Source: Fontimonas thermophila
GTDB taxonomy: Bacteria > Pseudomonadota > Gammaproteobacteria > Nevskiales > Nevskiaceae
Assembly (NCBI RefSeq): GCF_900113085.1
Contig: NZ_FOOC01000007.1
Span: forward strand, 62,001-126,000
Length of the DNA stretch: 64,000 nt
Reading direction: 5' to 3'
Shown here: positions 54,668-64,000 of the stretch, one piece after another
How the letters are laid out: every line of letters starts with the position of its first letter
Numbering within the stretch: position 1 is the stretch's first letter
Translations under genes and position numbers: made by a program
Notes under the pieces: generated by a model
What the model saw: the letters and a program-made list of their open reading frames with translations, nothing else
Databases searched by the model: none
Told to the model about the DNA's origin: nothing

Positions 54668-55624
54668 TCATCGGTTCCAAGACGCGGCAGTGCCGGTAGC
54701 CCGTGCCTCGACGGCGATCGCGCAGAGTCCCTGCGCATAGCGCGTCACCGGAAAATCGGGGAAGCGGCGCTTGAATTTGTCCGAGACGAAAACGTGATCC
54801 ACCGCATAACGCGGCAGAAGTTCCGCGGCGTCGCGGATCTGCGCGTCGAACAGACCGGCGAGATGGAACTGCCAGCGCCGCACCACGGTGTAGCGCGGTG
54901 CAACCCCCAGCGCGGCGGCGGTGCGTTCGACGAACCCGCGGTAGGTGAGGCGCTCATCGTCGCAGGGCAGATGCCAGGTCTGGCCGTAGGTATCCGGTGC
55001 GTTGCCCAGCCAGGCCAGCGCGCGACTCGCATCCGGCGTGTAGATCAGGGTGCGCAGCGTATCGTCGCGCAGCGGCACCTTGGCAGGCCGCCCGCGTTTG
55101 AGGGGATCGATGACCATGCGCTGCGTGATGCTTTGCGTCAGCCCCGGACCGTAGAATTCCGGCGCGCGCCCGATCAGGGCGGTGATACGCCCTGCCGCCA
55201 TCGCTTCGAGCAGCATCGTGGCCACCGCAGCGCGTACCCGCCCCTTCTCTCCATGTGGTGCGAACGGCGTGTCCTCGGTCAGCGGCGCTGCGTGCTGCGG
55301 GTACATATAGGTATTGTCGAAGAACACTAGCCTGGCGCCATGGCGGATGCAGGCATCGATCACGTTGCGCATGATCACCGGCCACTGTGCGACCCACCGC
55401 TGCGTGTCCATCGGCAGCCCAGCGGTCAAATACACAACCGCTGCGCCGGCAACGGCCGTGCAGGTCTGGCTGGCATCGAGCAGATCGGCACGGTGCACCT
55501 GATCCGTGTCGTTGACCCTCTGCGGCTGGCGGCTGACCAGGCGGATCTCGCGCGTGAACTCGCGTGCGAGCACGCGGGCCAGTTCCCGACCGATCTGACC
55601 GTTTGCGCCGAGGATGGTGTGCAT
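54668..55624 (-). CDS. NAD-dependent epimerase/dehydratase family protein
   Basis: 318 residues. Atypical short-chain dehydrogenase: MHTILGANGQIGRELARVLA (Rossmann GxxGxxG variant), then ADLLDASQTCTAVAGAAVVY, VIDACIRHGARLVFFDNTYMY containing a Tyr near the catalytic region, ITALIGRAPEFYGPG. The classical YxxxK is not obvious, so activity may differ from true epimerases. Start ATG 55624 because the Rossmann strand begins right there; no clear ribosome site. A decayed gene fragment ends five bases upstream on the same strand. Confidence 0.87.
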   Translation of the reverse strand: MHTILGANGQIGRELARVLAREFTREIRLVSRQPQRVNDTDQVHRADLLDASQTCTAVAGAAVVYLTAGLPMDTQRWVAQWPVIMRNVIDACIRHGARLVFFDNTYMYPQHAAPLTEDTPFAPHGEKGRVRAAVATMLLEAMAAGRITALIGRAPEFYGPGLTQSITQRMVIDPLKRGRPAKVPLRDDTLRTLIYTPDASRALAWLGNAPDTYGQTWHLPCDDERLTYRGFVERTAAALGVAPRYTVVRRWQFHLAGLFDAQIRDAAELLPRYAVDHVFVSDKFKRRFPDFPVTRYAQGLCAIAVEARATGTAASWNR

Positions 55625-55629
55625 GCGCG

Positions 55630-55998
55630 TCACGATACCTGCATCGGCCCGCATCCAGGGAGGCGGGTGACGAGATCTGCGCCGCACAGCCTGGCCGGGG
55701 TGTATGCATCGCCCGCAGGTTTGTGGTGCATCAGGTGCTGGATCACGGTCAGTGCAGCGGTCACGGTCAAGCTGTAAACGTTCTCGGTGCGGATGCGCGC
55801 GGTTTTGATCGCGCCGCGGGCGTTGCGCGCTTCGCTCCAGACGTATGTGGGCTGCTTGGAACGGGTGGCTTCGTCGGGACCGTTCACGATCTTGCCGATG
55901 CGGGCTTTCAGGAAGACCTGCACGACGGGGATGGCCAGCAACGGGCGCAGGAATCGCGCGCGCCTTGTCTCATGTACCAAGGTGGGTTGACGCGCATA
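55630..55998 (-). pseudogene. C-terminal remnant of a saccharopine-dehydrogenase-like (trans-enoyl-reductase-like) gene
   Basis: An open frame without ATG (in-frame TAG near 56001) encodes only ~120 residues: RFLRPLLAIPVVQVFLKARI, YVWSEARNARGAIKTARIRT, AALTVIQHLMHHKPAGDAY, TPARLCGADLVTRLPG. This matches, from memory, the last quarter of the saccharopine dehydrogenase NADP-binding family (normally ~390 residues), whose N-terminal Rossmann domain is missing. The hydrolase gene stop lies just upstream at 56012, so the front was probably deleted. A TTG at 55980 could start a short protein, but a functional product is unlikely. Confidence 0.7.
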
Positions 55999-56011
55999 TC
56001 TGTGCTATCGA

Positions 56012-56923
56012 TCAGCGCGCCGGTACGTGCCGGCGCAAAAACGCAAGCTGATCGCGGATCACGCGTTCGAAGCCATCGCCGACGTAGATGTCGAAGTGAC
56101 CGTCGGCATAGCACTGGATCTCCCCGCGCGGTGCGCGCCTGGCGTGGCGCAAGCTGGTTTTGGCTGGCGCAACGCTGTCGGTGTTGCAAATGCAGAACAG
56201 CACTGGTGCCTTGATGCGCGAGGCCATGCGTCCCGGGGTGTAGCGGATGATGTCGAGCGCGATGCGCGCGGCGACTGTATCGGGAATCGTGGCCCCGGGC
56301 GGTACGAGTGCGCGATAGCCAGCCCAGACATCCGGTGCGTTCATCAGCGCCGTTTCGCCGGGACGGCCAGCCAGCGGCACCATGAGCGGCGCGGCGCCCA
56401 ATGCGGCACCGATGCGGTCGCGCAAGGCGCGCACGCTCACACGCAGCGCCGTGAGCGGCTGCATCGCCAGGCTCGATGCCAGGCCATCCGTGAATGGACA
56501 CTGCGAGATCACGGCGGCGATCCGCGCATCTTCGGCCGCGACGACGAGCACATGACCGCCAGAGAATGATGTGCCCCAGAGGATGACCTGATCTGGCTTG
56601 ACTTCGTCCAGGGTGCGGGCATATGCGACGGCGGCTTTCCAGTCCGCGAGCTGCTTGCCGATGTCGAGCAGTTGGCGCGGTTCACCCTCACTGTCGCCGA
56701 AATGTCGATAGTCGAAGACGAGGCAGGCATAGCCTGCGGCAGCGAAACGTTCGGCGTACGCAGGCAGACGCATGATTCGCGTGCCGCCGAGGCCATGTGC
56801 CATCACAATCACCGGGAAGGGACCCGATCCGGGTGGCCGATAGAAGCTGGCCACGCAGCGTTGGCCGCCGGAGACGAAGCTGACGGTAGTCGAATCAATC
56901 GGACTGTGTTCGTGACGGTTCAT
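56012..56923 (-). CDS. Alpha/beta hydrolase
   Basis: 303 residues. Serine hydrolase fold: VIVMAHGLGGTRIMRLPAYA (oxyanion HG), LVFDYRHFGDSEGEPRQLLD, nucleophile elbow GTSFSGGH (Ser), Asp in CICNTDSVAP and catalytic His in YADGHFDIYVGD. Cytoplasmic, no signal peptide. ATG 56923 starts the conserved region; upstream frame is not protein-like. It may be a dienelactone hydrolase or esterase type; substrate unknown. Divergent from the cytochrome gene. Confidence 0.9.
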   Translation of the reverse strand: MNRHEHSPIDSTTVSFVSGGQRCVASFYRPPGSGPFPVIVMAHGLGGTRIMRLPAYAERFAAAGYACLVFDYRHFGDSEGEPRQLLDIGKQLADWKAAVAYARTLDEVKPDQVILWGTSFSGGHVLVVAAEDARIAAVISQCPFTDGLASSLAMQPLTALRVSVRALRDRIGAALGAAPLMVPLAGRPGETALMNAPDVWAGYRALVPPGATIPDTVAARIALDIIRYTPGRMASRIKAPVLFCICNTDSVAPAKTSLRHARRAPRGEIQCYADGHFDIYVGDGFERVIRDQLAFLRRHVPAR

Positions 56924-56967
56924 GTTCCGATCCGAGGAGAGGATTGCCGGCGCCATCATGCACGATG

Positions 56968-57708
56968 CCACGGATCGCGTTCTCGACCTTTGCCGACATG
57001 ACGCTTGACACTTTACGCCATGGGGCGACCCTTGCACCGGCGCGTCGTAACGCGGGCGCAAACACGGCAGCGCTGGATATTTATCGGCTCCACCGGCATG
57101 TCCAGCAGGCAGCGGCGCAATACGAGGCCGAGCGCGGACCTTGGCCGCAGGTCTCCGATACGTGCATCGGCTGCCACGGTGTCAACGGTCGTCCACTCAA
57201 TCCGCATTATCCGCCGCTTGCGGCACAGCCGGCGGCTTATCTCGCCGCGCAACTGCGCGCCTATGCCGAGGGGCGTCGCGTGCATCCGATCATGAACGCG
57301 ATGGCGCGCGCGCTCGACGATCACGAGATCGAAACCCTGGCGGCGTTTTTTGCGCGTCAGCGTGCGGGCGATCCGCCGGTTTCCCGTCTCGATCCACTAT
57401 TGCTCGAGCGGGGGCAGCAAATTGTCGAGGCCGGTGCCTGTACTACCTGCCATGGCGAGAGTCTGTCGGGCCGCGATTCCATTCCGCGCATCGCCGGACT
57501 TGGATATGACTACGTACTCAAGCAGTTGGACGCTTATGCCGCTGGTACCCGGCGGGATCCGTCGCAGGCCATGAATACATTGGCTGCTTCATGGACGCCG
57601 CAGCAACGCCAGGCCATTGCAGCGTTTCTGGCGAGCCGCTCGGCCCGGGATTCGACCGCGCCAAGTGAGCGCGGAGAACCGCAGAAGTCGAGTTCTCCTC
57701 AAATCTAG
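56968..57708 (+). CDS. Diheme cytochrome c family protein without visible signal peptide
   Basis: About 246 residues from ATG 56968. Two c-type heme sites in a cytochrome c4-like tandem arrangement: CIGCH with HGVNGRPLNPHYPPLAAQPA, and CTTCH with HGESLSGRDSIPRIAGLGYD, each with a following Met-containing segment (HPIMNAMARALDD; PSQAMNTLAA). c-type cytochromes must be exported, but the N-terminus (FADMTLDTLRHGATLAPARR) is polar and has no Sec signal, and the frame upstream is closed by a stop. Start candidates are 56944, 56968 and 56998. It may be truncated or use an unrecognised signal. Divergent from the hydrolase. Confidence 0.78.
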   Translation, partial: PRIAFSTFADMTLDTLRHGATLAPARRNAGANTAALDIYRLHRHVQQAAAQYEAERGPWPQVSDTCIGCHGVNGRPLNPHYPPLAAQPAAYLAAQLRAYAEGRRVHPIMNAMARALDDHEIETLAAFFARQRAGDPPVSRLDPLLLERGQQIVEAGACTTCHGESLSGRDSIPRIAGLGYDYVLKQLDAYAAGTRRDPSQAMNTLAASWTPQQRQAIAAFLASRSARDSTAPSERGEPQKSSSPQI

Positions 57709-58060
57709 ACGTGTTTGTGTACCGGCGCTGCCGGTATGCCGGGCCGGGTGTACACATCAGTCGCCAGCAACCCCCCCAAGCGCGGAACAGGGGGAGCTCC
57801 TCATGACAGGGCTGGTCAGGACGGCTTGAATGAAGCCCGGTATTGCCCGGCGGCCGGCCGTGGGGGCCGGTCGTGCGCGGTGATGCCACACGCGCGGAAC
57901 GCTGGGGTTCCGGCGTGTCCCGGTTGAGCCGAGGCTGCCGCCATGTCGATCAAGATCCCCGACGCAGAGCTGACGCCAGCATCCGAGTGGTGGGCCGGAC
58001 GACGCACCACAACGCGCGGGCCTGTCCACGCGCAGCGGCGTTCCCGGCCGGAGTTCCGGC
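57709..58060. other. 352-base gap before hutH, with a possible 41-codon ORF
   Basis: GC-rich, with no clear promoter boxes, terminator or RNA. An ATG at 57943 with GAGG eight bases upstream opens a 41-codon frame ([20 protein letters not shown]...) that ends inside the hutH start (58064-58066), so it would be translationally linked to hutH. No family is recognised; it may be an upstream peptide or chance. Confidence 0.3.
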
Positions 58061-59608
58061 ATGGCTGAGTGGCATCTGCGTCCGGGGCATCTGACGCTCG
58101 GCGAGCTGCGTCATCTGCTCGGCGGGCGTGTGCGCCTGTCGATCGAGCCGGCGTTCTGGCCAGCAGTCGAGGATGCGGCGCGTGCGGTGGCGCGAATCGC
58201 GCTGCGCGGCGAGCCCGCTTACGGCATCAACACCGGCTTCGGCAAGCTTGCCAAGGTGCATATCCCCGATGCGCGGCTCGATGCGCTCCAGTGTCATCTG
58301 GTGCGGTCGCATGCCGTCGGTGTCGGCGCGCCGCTCGACGATGCCTGCGTGCGTCTGGTTCTGGTGCTCAAGGCCGCGAGCCTGGCGCGCGGAGTGTCGG
58401 GGGTACGCCGCGAGATCGTCGAGGCGCTGCTGACGCTCTACAACACCGGGGTGCTGCCGCTGATTCCGGCGCAGGGCTCGGTCGGAGCTTCCGGCGACCT
58501 GGCGCCGCTTGCGCATCTGACGCTGGTGCTGATGGGCGAGGGCGAGGTGCGTATCGACGGATGCGTGCTGCCGGCAAGAGAAGGTCTGGCCCGGGCTGGG
58601 CTTGCGCCGCTGCGTCTTGCGCCCAAGGAGGGGCTTGCGCTGCTCAATGGCACGCAGGTGTCGACGGCGCTGGCGATCCGCGCACTGTTCGAAACCGAAG
58701 ACCTGTTCGCCGCCGCGATCGTCGCCGGCGCGATGTCGGTGGATGCCGCGCGCGGTTCGGATACGCCCTTCGACGAACGCATCCAGGCGCTGCGCGGCCA
58801 GCCGGGGCAGATCGAGGTCGCCGCCGCTTACCGGCGGCTGCTCCAGGGCAGCGAGATCCGTGCCTCGCACCGCGTGCAGGATGACCGTGTGCAGGATCCG
58901 TACAGCCTGCGCTGCCAGCCGCAGGTGATGGGGGCCTGTCTCGATCTGATCCGCAACGCCGCGCGCACCCTGCTGATCGAAGCCAACGCGGTCACCGACA
59001 ATCCGCTGATTGTGGATGGCGGTGAAGTGCTCTCCGGCGGCAATTTCCACGCCGAGCCGGTGGCCTTTGCCGCCGATACGCTGGCCTTGGCGATCGCCGA
59101 GATCGGCGCGTTGTCGGAGCGACGCATCGCGCTGCTGATCGACGCGACGCTATCGGGCCTGCCGCCGTTTCTGGTGCGTCACGCCGGCCTCAATTCCGGG
59201 TTCATGATGGCGCATGCCACCGCTGCGGCGCTGGCGTCCGAGAACAAACTGCTCGCGCATCCGGCCAGCGTCGACAGCCTGCCGACCTCGGCCAACCAGG
59301 AAGACCACGTCAGCATGGCGACGTTTGCCGCGCGGCGCCTGCTCGGTATGTGCGAGAACACGCGCCGCATCATCGCCATCGAGCTGCTCGCCGCTGCCCA
59401 GGGCGTGGATTTCCATGCGCCGCTGCAGACCTCCGAGCCGCTGCAGGCAGTGCATCTGGCGCTGCGCGAGCGCGTTCCTTTTCTGGAAGAAGATCGTGTG
59501 CTCGCGCGCGACATCGAAACCGCAGCGGCGTTTCTCGCCAGCGAGGCGCTGACGCCGATGGTCGCGGAGCTGCTGCCGTCCTGGAAACCGGAGTGGCGTG
59601 CTCAGTAG
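58061..59608 (+). CDS. hutH: Histidine ammonia-lyase
   Basis: 515 residues. Converts L-histidine to urocanate and ammonia through an autocatalytic MIO cofactor formed from Ala143-Ser144-Gly145 ([12 protein letters not shown]). Further family signatures: [12 protein letters not shown] with the catalytic Tyr54, Ser83-His84 (VRSHAVGVG, the His-selective form rather than tyrosine or phenylalanine ammonia-lyase), and [23 protein letters not shown] precedes ATG 58061 by seven bases. No hutU, hutI or hutG in the window, so it is an orphan here. Its stop overlaps that of opgD by seven bases on the other strand. Confidence 0.96.
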   Translation: MAEWHLRPGHLTLGELRHLLGGRVRLSIEPAFWPAVEDAARAVARIALRGEPAYGINTGFGKLAKVHIPDARLDALQCHLVRSHAVGVGAPLDDACVRLVLVLKAASLARGVSGVRREIVEALLTLYNTGVLPLIPAQGSVGASGDLAPLAHLTLVLMGEGEVRIDGCVLPAREGLARAGLAPLRLAPKEGLALLNGTQVSTALAIRALFETEDLFAAAIVAGAMSVDAARGSDTPFDERIQALRGQPGQIEVAAAYRRLLQGSEIRASHRVQDDRVQDPYSLRCQPQVMGACLDLIRNAARTLLIEANAVTDNPLIVDGGEVLSGGNFHAEPVAFAADTLALAIAEIGALSERRIALLIDATLSGLPPFLVRHAGLNSGFMMAHATAAALASENKLLAHPASVDSLPTSANQEDHVSMATFAARRLLGMCENTRRIIAIELLAAAQGVDFHAPLQTSEPLQAVHLALRERVPFLEEDRVLARDIETAAAFLASEALTPMVAELLPSWKPEWRAQ

Positions 59609-61173
59609 ATGACGCGCTCGGCCTGCGGCGGCGGCTGCCACTGGTAGATCCAGGTTTCGCTCAGCGCATGCGCACCGCTGCGCAGGTACAGGCGCAGGTC
59701 GATCGGCTCGGTCGAGGTATCCGGCGGCACGATGTCGAACAGCGCGCGCCAGCCGCCGATCGGCGTCAGCGGACGGGCGGACACCAGCTCGATGCGTCCG
59801 CGCGAGGCGCTGACCACGGCCTCGATCCGGGCATCCGGTCCGTACAGGTCGAGCATGCCGCCCGCGAAGTCCACCGCAAAGCGCCATGAAAAATACGTGC
59901 GCTTGCGGCCGACGACGCCGCCCAGGCCGGTGCCGGTCGCGCGCACGGTGGCGAGCGGCGGGTGCACCGGCGGCTGTGCGCCCCAGTGCAGGCGGTAGGC
60001 GAACAGCAATTCCTCGCCGGGTTGGGTTTTGTGCTCGGGGTTCCAGAACGCGACGATGTTGTCGAAGGTTTCGTCCACGGTCGGGATCTCGACGAGCTGC
60101 ACCGCGCCCTTGCCCCAGCCGTGTCTGGGTTCGACCCACAGGCTCGGCCGCCGGTCGTACCAGACCCCGTCGTCCTGGTAATGGTCGAAGTTGCGGTCGC
60201 GCTGCAGCAGGCCGAAGCCGCGCGGGTTGTCGTCGAAGAACGAGTTCACGCGCACGTCGCGCGGGTTCACCAGGGGGCGCCAGATCCACTCGCCGGCGCC
60301 GGTCCACAGTGCAAGACCATCGGAATCGTGGATCTCCGGGCGGAAGTCGTAGGCGTAGCGGCGATCGTTTTCGCCAGTCTGGTACATGCTGGTCAGCGGC
60401 GCGATGCCCAGGCGCTCGATCGGTTTGCGCGGGTAGAGGGCGGCATCCACGTCCATGACCAGCGTTTCGCCAGGGCGGATGCCAAAGCGGTAGGCTCCGG
60501 TGATGCTCGGTGAATCGAGCAGCGCGTAGACGACGAGTTCGGTGGCATCCGGCCGCGGACGCTCGATCCAGAACACACTAAAGCGCGGAAATTCCTCCGG
60601 ACGCGGCAGGCCGGTGTCGATGGCCAGCCCGCGCGCCGACAGGCCGTACTGGCGCGAGGCGCCGACCGCGCGGAAATACGATGCACCGAGAAAGGCGGCG
60701 ATGTCGCGGGTCCAGTCCGATGCATGATGGATGCGAAAGCCCGCATACCCCAGATCCTTCGGCAGCCGTCCGAGCTTGAGTCCGCGCGTCTGGAATTGAC
60801 GCGGGTCGTAGTCGATGTGGCGCACCTGATCATCGGCGATCTCATAGATCTGCACCGGATGCTTGAAGAACAGACCGGGGTGGAACATCTCGATGCGAAA
60901 CGGCAGGTTCTCGCCGTACCACAGCCCCTTTTCGCGGATGAACGAGAGTTTCTGATAGTCGTCCCACGAGATCTTGTCGAGCGATTCGGGCAGCTCGTTG
61001 CGCGGTTCGACATAGGCTTGCGCGGCGAGCGCACGTGCGCGGCCTTTGAGCGCGGCGTAGTCGAAGGATCCGGATGATGCCGCGGCGGCGTCATCCAGGC
61101 GCAGGAAGGCGGCGGTCGGCAGGCCATAGACCGAAAGGGCCGCGGCGGCGCGCAGCAGTTCACGACGGTTCAT
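59602..61173 (-). CDS. opgD: Glucan biosynthesis protein OpgD (MdoD)
   Basis: 523 residues. Periplasmic OpgD/OpgG family protein that shapes osmoregulated periplasmic glucans. The N-terminus is a twin-arginine signal ([20 protein letters not shown]), which is characteristic of OpgD; OpgG uses Sec. Body motifs: [104 protein letters not shown]. Length matches E. coli OpgD (~550). GGA lies about five bases before ATG 61173. No opgH neighbour. Convergent with hutH. Confidence 0.95.
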   Translation of the reverse strand: MNRRELLRAAAALSVYGLPTAAFLRLDDAAAASSGSFDYAALKGRARALAAQAYVEPRNELPESLDKISWDDYQKLSFIREKGLWYGENLPFRIEMFHPGLFFKHPVQIYEIADDQVRHIDYDPRQFQTRGLKLGRLPKDLGYAGFRIHHASDWTRDIAAFLGASYFRAVGASRQYGLSARGLAIDTGLPRPEEFPRFSVFWIERPRPDATELVVYALLDSPSITGAYRFGIRPGETLVMDVDAALYPRKPIERLGIAPLTSMYQTGENDRRYAYDFRPEIHDSDGLALWTGAGEWIWRPLVNPRDVRVNSFFDDNPRGFGLLQRDRNFDHYQDDGVWYDRRPSLWVEPRHGWGKGAVQLVEIPTVDETFDNIVAFWNPEHKTQPGEELLFAYRLHWGAQPPVHPPLATVRATGTGLGGVVGRKRTYFSWRFAVDFAGGMLDLYGPDARIEAVVSASRGRIELVSARPLTPIGGWRALFDIVPPDTSTEPIDLRLYLRSGAHALSETWIYQWQPPPQAERVIY

Positions 61174-61259
61174 CAGTGTCCGTATGGATTCCGGTGGGAA
61201 TGGCCACCATCTTAATACGGCGTGCCGATCGGTTCTGCGCGCCACGCCTGGGGGTGTGT

Positions 61260-64000
61260 TCAGGCGGTCTTGATCTCCAGCTCCGGAACCGCGACGCCGC
61301 TGCTGGCCTCCGGGTCGAGGTGGGGCGGGAGCAGCATGTACATCACCGGCGTGACCAGACGGCCGATCAGGGTCGAGGTGATCAGGCCGCCGATGATGAC
61401 CCAGGCCATCGGCGCATACAGGGCCGCGCCTTGCACGGCGAGCGGCAGCAGCCCGCCGATCGCCGTGGCCGAGGTCAGCAGGATCGGCAGGAAGCGGATT
61501 TCGCCGGCTTCGACGATCGCTTCCATCAGCGGGCGCCCCTGCTGGCGTAGCTGGTTGGTGAAATCGACGAGCAGGATCGAGTTTTTGATCTCGATGCCGG
61601 TGAGCGCGATGAACCCGATCATCGCGGTAAAGCTCAGCGAATTGCCGGTGAGCCACAACATCAGAATGCCGCCCATGACGCCCAGCGGCACGACGGTGGC
61701 GACGATCAGCGTCGATTTGAAGCTGCCGAATTCGAGCACCAGCACGGCGAGGATGCCAAACGCGGCGATGAGGATCGCGGTGCCAAAGCCGGCGAAAATG
61801 TGCTTGCGGCTTTCGACCTCGCCGGCGGCGACGAAGCGGTATCCGGACGGCCAGTCGCGGGCCGCGATGCGGTCGAGGATCTGCTGGGTCACGCGCTCGG
61901 TGTTGTAGCCGGATTCGGTATAAGCGGTGATGACGACGGCGCGCTCGCGGTCACGGCGGTAGATCAGCGGCGGTGTTTCGACCAGGTGCGGCGAGGTGAG
62001 CTGGGCTAGTGGCACCTGCGCGCCAGAGGCGGTGCCGACGTGCAGGCCGTCGAGCGCGGATAGCGTCGGCCGGCCCGACAGCGGTGCGCGCAGTACGATC
62101 GGATAGCTGTCGCCATCGGGTTCGCGGAACTCGCCGGCCTCGATGCCGGCGACGGCCAGGCGCACGGTTTGATCCAGTTCCAGCGGCGCGATGCCGAGCA
62201 TGCCGGCCTTGGTCGTGTCGATGCCCAGATCCAGATCCAGGCGCGCGCGGCGCTGGTTGTTGACGACGTCGCGCGTACCCGGCGTCGCACGCACCAGCGC
62301 TTCGACCTCGGCGGCCATTTTGCGCAGCACGTCGAGATCGCGACCGATGATGCGGATCGCGATCGGCGCCTCCATCGGTGGGCCGTTCTCGAATTCCTTG
62401 ACGATGATTTCGGCACCGGGAATCGCGTCGAGCTCGGTGCGCAGCTCGTCGAGCATGCGCCGTGTCTTTTTGCCTTCAAAGGCCTTGAGCTGCACGAACA
62501 CATCGGCGACGTGCGCGCCGTACTCGCGCTGGAACACGTTGTAATAAATCTGCGGGTTGCCACGCCCGAGATTGGCCATCGTATGCACGATCTCCGGACG
62601 CTTGTGCAGGATGTCCTCGACCTGGCGCAGCACGGCGTCGGTGCGCGTGATGCTGCTGCCATTGGGCAGGGTGATCTGGACGAGGAACTGCGGCGTATCG
62701 GCTTTGGGGAACATGCTCATGCCGATCAGCGGCACCAGCGCAAAGCTCGCGGCCACGGCCAGCGTGGACAGCGCGACCGTGGTCTTGGGGCGGGCCAGCG
62801 CCCGGCGCAGCAAAGGCGCATAGACGCGGTGAATCAGACGCAACAGGCCACGCAACAGGCGATTGTCCTCGTGCGTGGTCTGACGGGGCAGCACGCGCGA
62901 GGCGAGGAAGGGAATGATCGTCAGCGCCACGAACAGCGACGCAGCGACGGTGAACGCCACTGCCGCCGGCAGCGAGCGGATGAACTTGCCGGCGTTGCCC
63001 GGCAACATCAACAGCGGCAGGAAGGCGAACAGCAACGTCGCCGTGCAGCCGACGACGGCGAGCGAGATCTGGCGCGTTGCGAGCATCGCCGCCTGGTCGC
63101 GCGTGTAGCCCATGCGCAGGAAGCGGGCGATGTTCTCGGTGACGACGATGGAATCATCAACCAGCAGGCCGAGCGCGACGACGAAACCTGCGATCGATAG
63201 CTGGTTGAGGGAAAAACCGGTGAGATAGAGGGCGGCGATGCCGGTGAACAGCGACAGCGGAATCGACACCATGACGATGCCGGCGGCACGCAGGCCGAGC
63301 GGCAGCAGCGTCACCAAGACCAGCACGATGGCGATGATGAAATCGGTGGTGAGCCGGTTGAGGCGGTGCCGGACTTTTTGCGACTGGTCGAAGCCAACGG
63401 CCAGTTCGATGCCGGCCGGCAGCTCGGTCCGGAACTGATCGACGACCTCATTGATCGCGGCCTGGGTGACGAAGATGTTGTGCCCGGGCTTCTGGTTGGC
63501 CGTCACCCAGACCGCCCGCCGGCCATCGAAACGCGCCGTGTAATCGAGCGGTCCGTGGTCCCAGTCGACGCGGGCGACGTCGCGCACGCGCACGATGGCA
63601 TCGCCACTGCCGGCGATCACCGTGTCCCGTACCTCGTCGAGCGACTGGTAGCTGCCGGTCGTTTTCAGATTGAAGCGGCGTGGTCCGATTTCGACCGCTC
63701 CGCCGGGTACGTTGGTGTTGTCAGCAGTGATCGCCTGCAGCACCTGGGTCGCGCGCAGATTCAACTCGGCCAGACGCGCGAGATCGAGTTCGACGCGCAG
63801 CTCGCGTTGCGGGAGTGCCCAGGTCTCGGCTTCGCGCACGCCGGGGATGCGTTCGAGTCTGTCCTTCAGTTCCTCGGCGGTGTCTTCGAGCGCGTGCCAC
63901 GAGGCTGTCTCCGATACCAGTGCGAGTTGCACGATATTGACGTGCCCCGGATTGATCTTCATGACTTTGAGGCGGGCGAGCCCCTCCGGCAGCACAGGGC
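61260..64000 (-). CDS. RND-family efflux transporter permease, C-terminal part (gene runs off the window end)
   Basis: At least 913 residues; the N-terminus is beyond base 64000, so the start is not seen. Inner-membrane proton-driven RND pump. Visible: periplasmic porter segments (AETWALPQRELRVELDLAR), the TM4 proton-relay region with two Asp (VALGLLVDDSIVVTENIARF), repeated membrane blocks (IIAIVLVLVTLLPLGLRAA, STLIVATVVPLGVMGGILML), FGSFKSTLIVA, and SLSFTAMIGFIALTGIEIKN before the last helices. The Asp-Asp pair and Thr-Gly-Ile-Glu pattern suit the HAE1/multidrug type more than heavy-metal CusA. A membrane-fusion partner would lie outside the window. Confidence 0.93.
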   Translation of the reverse strand, partial: PVLPEGLARLKVMKINPGHVNIVQLALVSETASWHALEDTAEELKDRLERIPGVREAETWALPQRELRVELDLARLAELNLRATQVLQAITADNTNVPGGAVEIGPRRFNLKTTGSYQSLDEVRDTVIAGSGDAIVRVRDVARVDWDHGPLDYTARFDGRRAVWVTANQKPGHNIFVTQAAINEVVDQFRTELPAGIELAVGFDQSQKVRHRLNRLTTDFIIAIVLVLVTLLPLGLRAAGIVMVSIPLSLFTGIAALYLTGFSLNQLSIAGFVVALGLLVDDSIVVTENIARFLRMGYTRDQAAMLATRQISLAVVGCTATLLFAFLPLLMLPGNAGKFIRSLPAAVAFTVAASLFVALTIIPFLASRVLPRQTTHEDNRLLRGLLRLIHRVYAPLLRRALARPKTTVALSTLAVAASFALVPLIGMSMFPKADTPQFLVQITLPNGSSITRTDAVLRQVEDILHKRPEIVHTMANLGRGNPQIYYNVFQREYGAHVADVFVQLKAFEGKKTRRMLDELRTELDAIPGAEIIVKEFENGPPMEAPIAIRIIGRDLDVLRKMAAEVEALVRATPGTRDVVNNQRRARLDLDLGIDTTKAGMLGIAPLELDQTVRLAVAGIEAGEFREPDGDSYPIVLRAPLSGRPTLSALDGLHVGTASGAQVPLAQLTSPHLVETPPLIYRRDRERAVVITAYTESGYNTERVTQQILDRIAARDWPSGYRFVAAGEVESRKHIFAGFGTAILIAAFGILAVLVLEFGSFKSTLIVATVVPLGVMGGILMLWLTGNSLSFTAMIGFIALTGIEIKNSILLVDFTNQLRQQGRPLMEAIVEAGEIRFLPILLTSATAIGGLLPLAVQGAALYAPMAWVIIGGLITSTLIGRLVTPVMYMLLPPHLDPEASSGVAVPELEIKTA

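Noticed and set aside
58061-59608. Phenylalanine or tyrosine ammonia-lyase
   Set aside because: The SH pair (VRSHAVGVG) and flanking motifs fit histidine ammonia-lyase.
59602-61173. OpgG assignment
   Set aside because: The twin-arginine signal and length favour OpgD.

Overview
The window is high-GC proteobacterial chromosome, packed with short intergenic gaps and ATGA-type overlaps. No rRNA, tRNA, CRISPR array, transposase or integrase is visible. Several features point to an environmental gammaproteobacterium, possibly of the Nevskiales/Solimonadaceae type: an E. coli-type (bcsEFGQR-containing) cellulose cluster, OpgD, a GlyGly-CTERM-like protease, a DUF1329 protein, WS/DGAT and other lipid-metabolism genes. 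That placement is inference from gene content; no marker gene was compared.

Layout. 1-3753: the 3' end of a DUF1329 gene, a cytochrome P450 and a DUF3014 membrane protein. 3802-17508: a complete cellulose secretion locus split into two converging arms. bcsB-bcsZ-bcsC lie on + and bcsR-bcsE-bcsF-bcsQ-bcsA-bcsG on -, and the bcsC and bcsG stop codons abut. Together they encode synthase (A/B), periplasmic cellulase (Z), export channel (C), c-di-GMP sensor (E), inner-membrane partners (F, R, Q) and phosphoethanolamine transferase (G). 17621-23602: a lipoprotein, an NTF2-like protein, a WS/DGAT acyltransferase, Tex and two small conserved proteins. 23766-29027: an acyl-CoA dehydrogenase, an MBL-fold protein, a flavin/2Fe-2S reductase and a ferritin-like diiron protein, probably a lipid-oxidation module. 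29066-32174: an overlapping three-gene operon of exported proteins (diheme cytochrome, PsbP/DcrB-like protein, purple-acid-phosphatase-like lipoprotein), with GC visibly lower than its surroundings.

32279-38428: a TPP riboswitch and thiC, then a 340-base leader rich in inverted repeats, then a large S8 protease with PKD-like repeats and a GlyGly-CTERM-like tail, ended by a strong hairpin. 38444-50477: a small membrane protein, an MscS channel, Lhr helicase, a TauD-like dioxygenase, a SWIM/SNF2 helicase, a TPR membrane protein and YjbQ. 50668-54576: a GST, a DUF3429 protein, and pirin and azoR divergent from a LysR regulator. 54668-64000: an NAD-dependent epimerase, a remnant of a saccharopine-dehydrogenase-like gene, an alpha/beta hydrolase, a diheme cytochrome without a visible signal peptide, HutH, OpgD and a truncated RND transporter.

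Most notable: bcsQ has no ATG, GTG or TTG near its conserved N-terminus but has a well-spaced ATC; the BcsA PilZ motif has Ala in place of Ser; the protease leader may be a structured RNA; and the exported three-gene operon has no function I can name. I saw no clearly new defence or mobile system.
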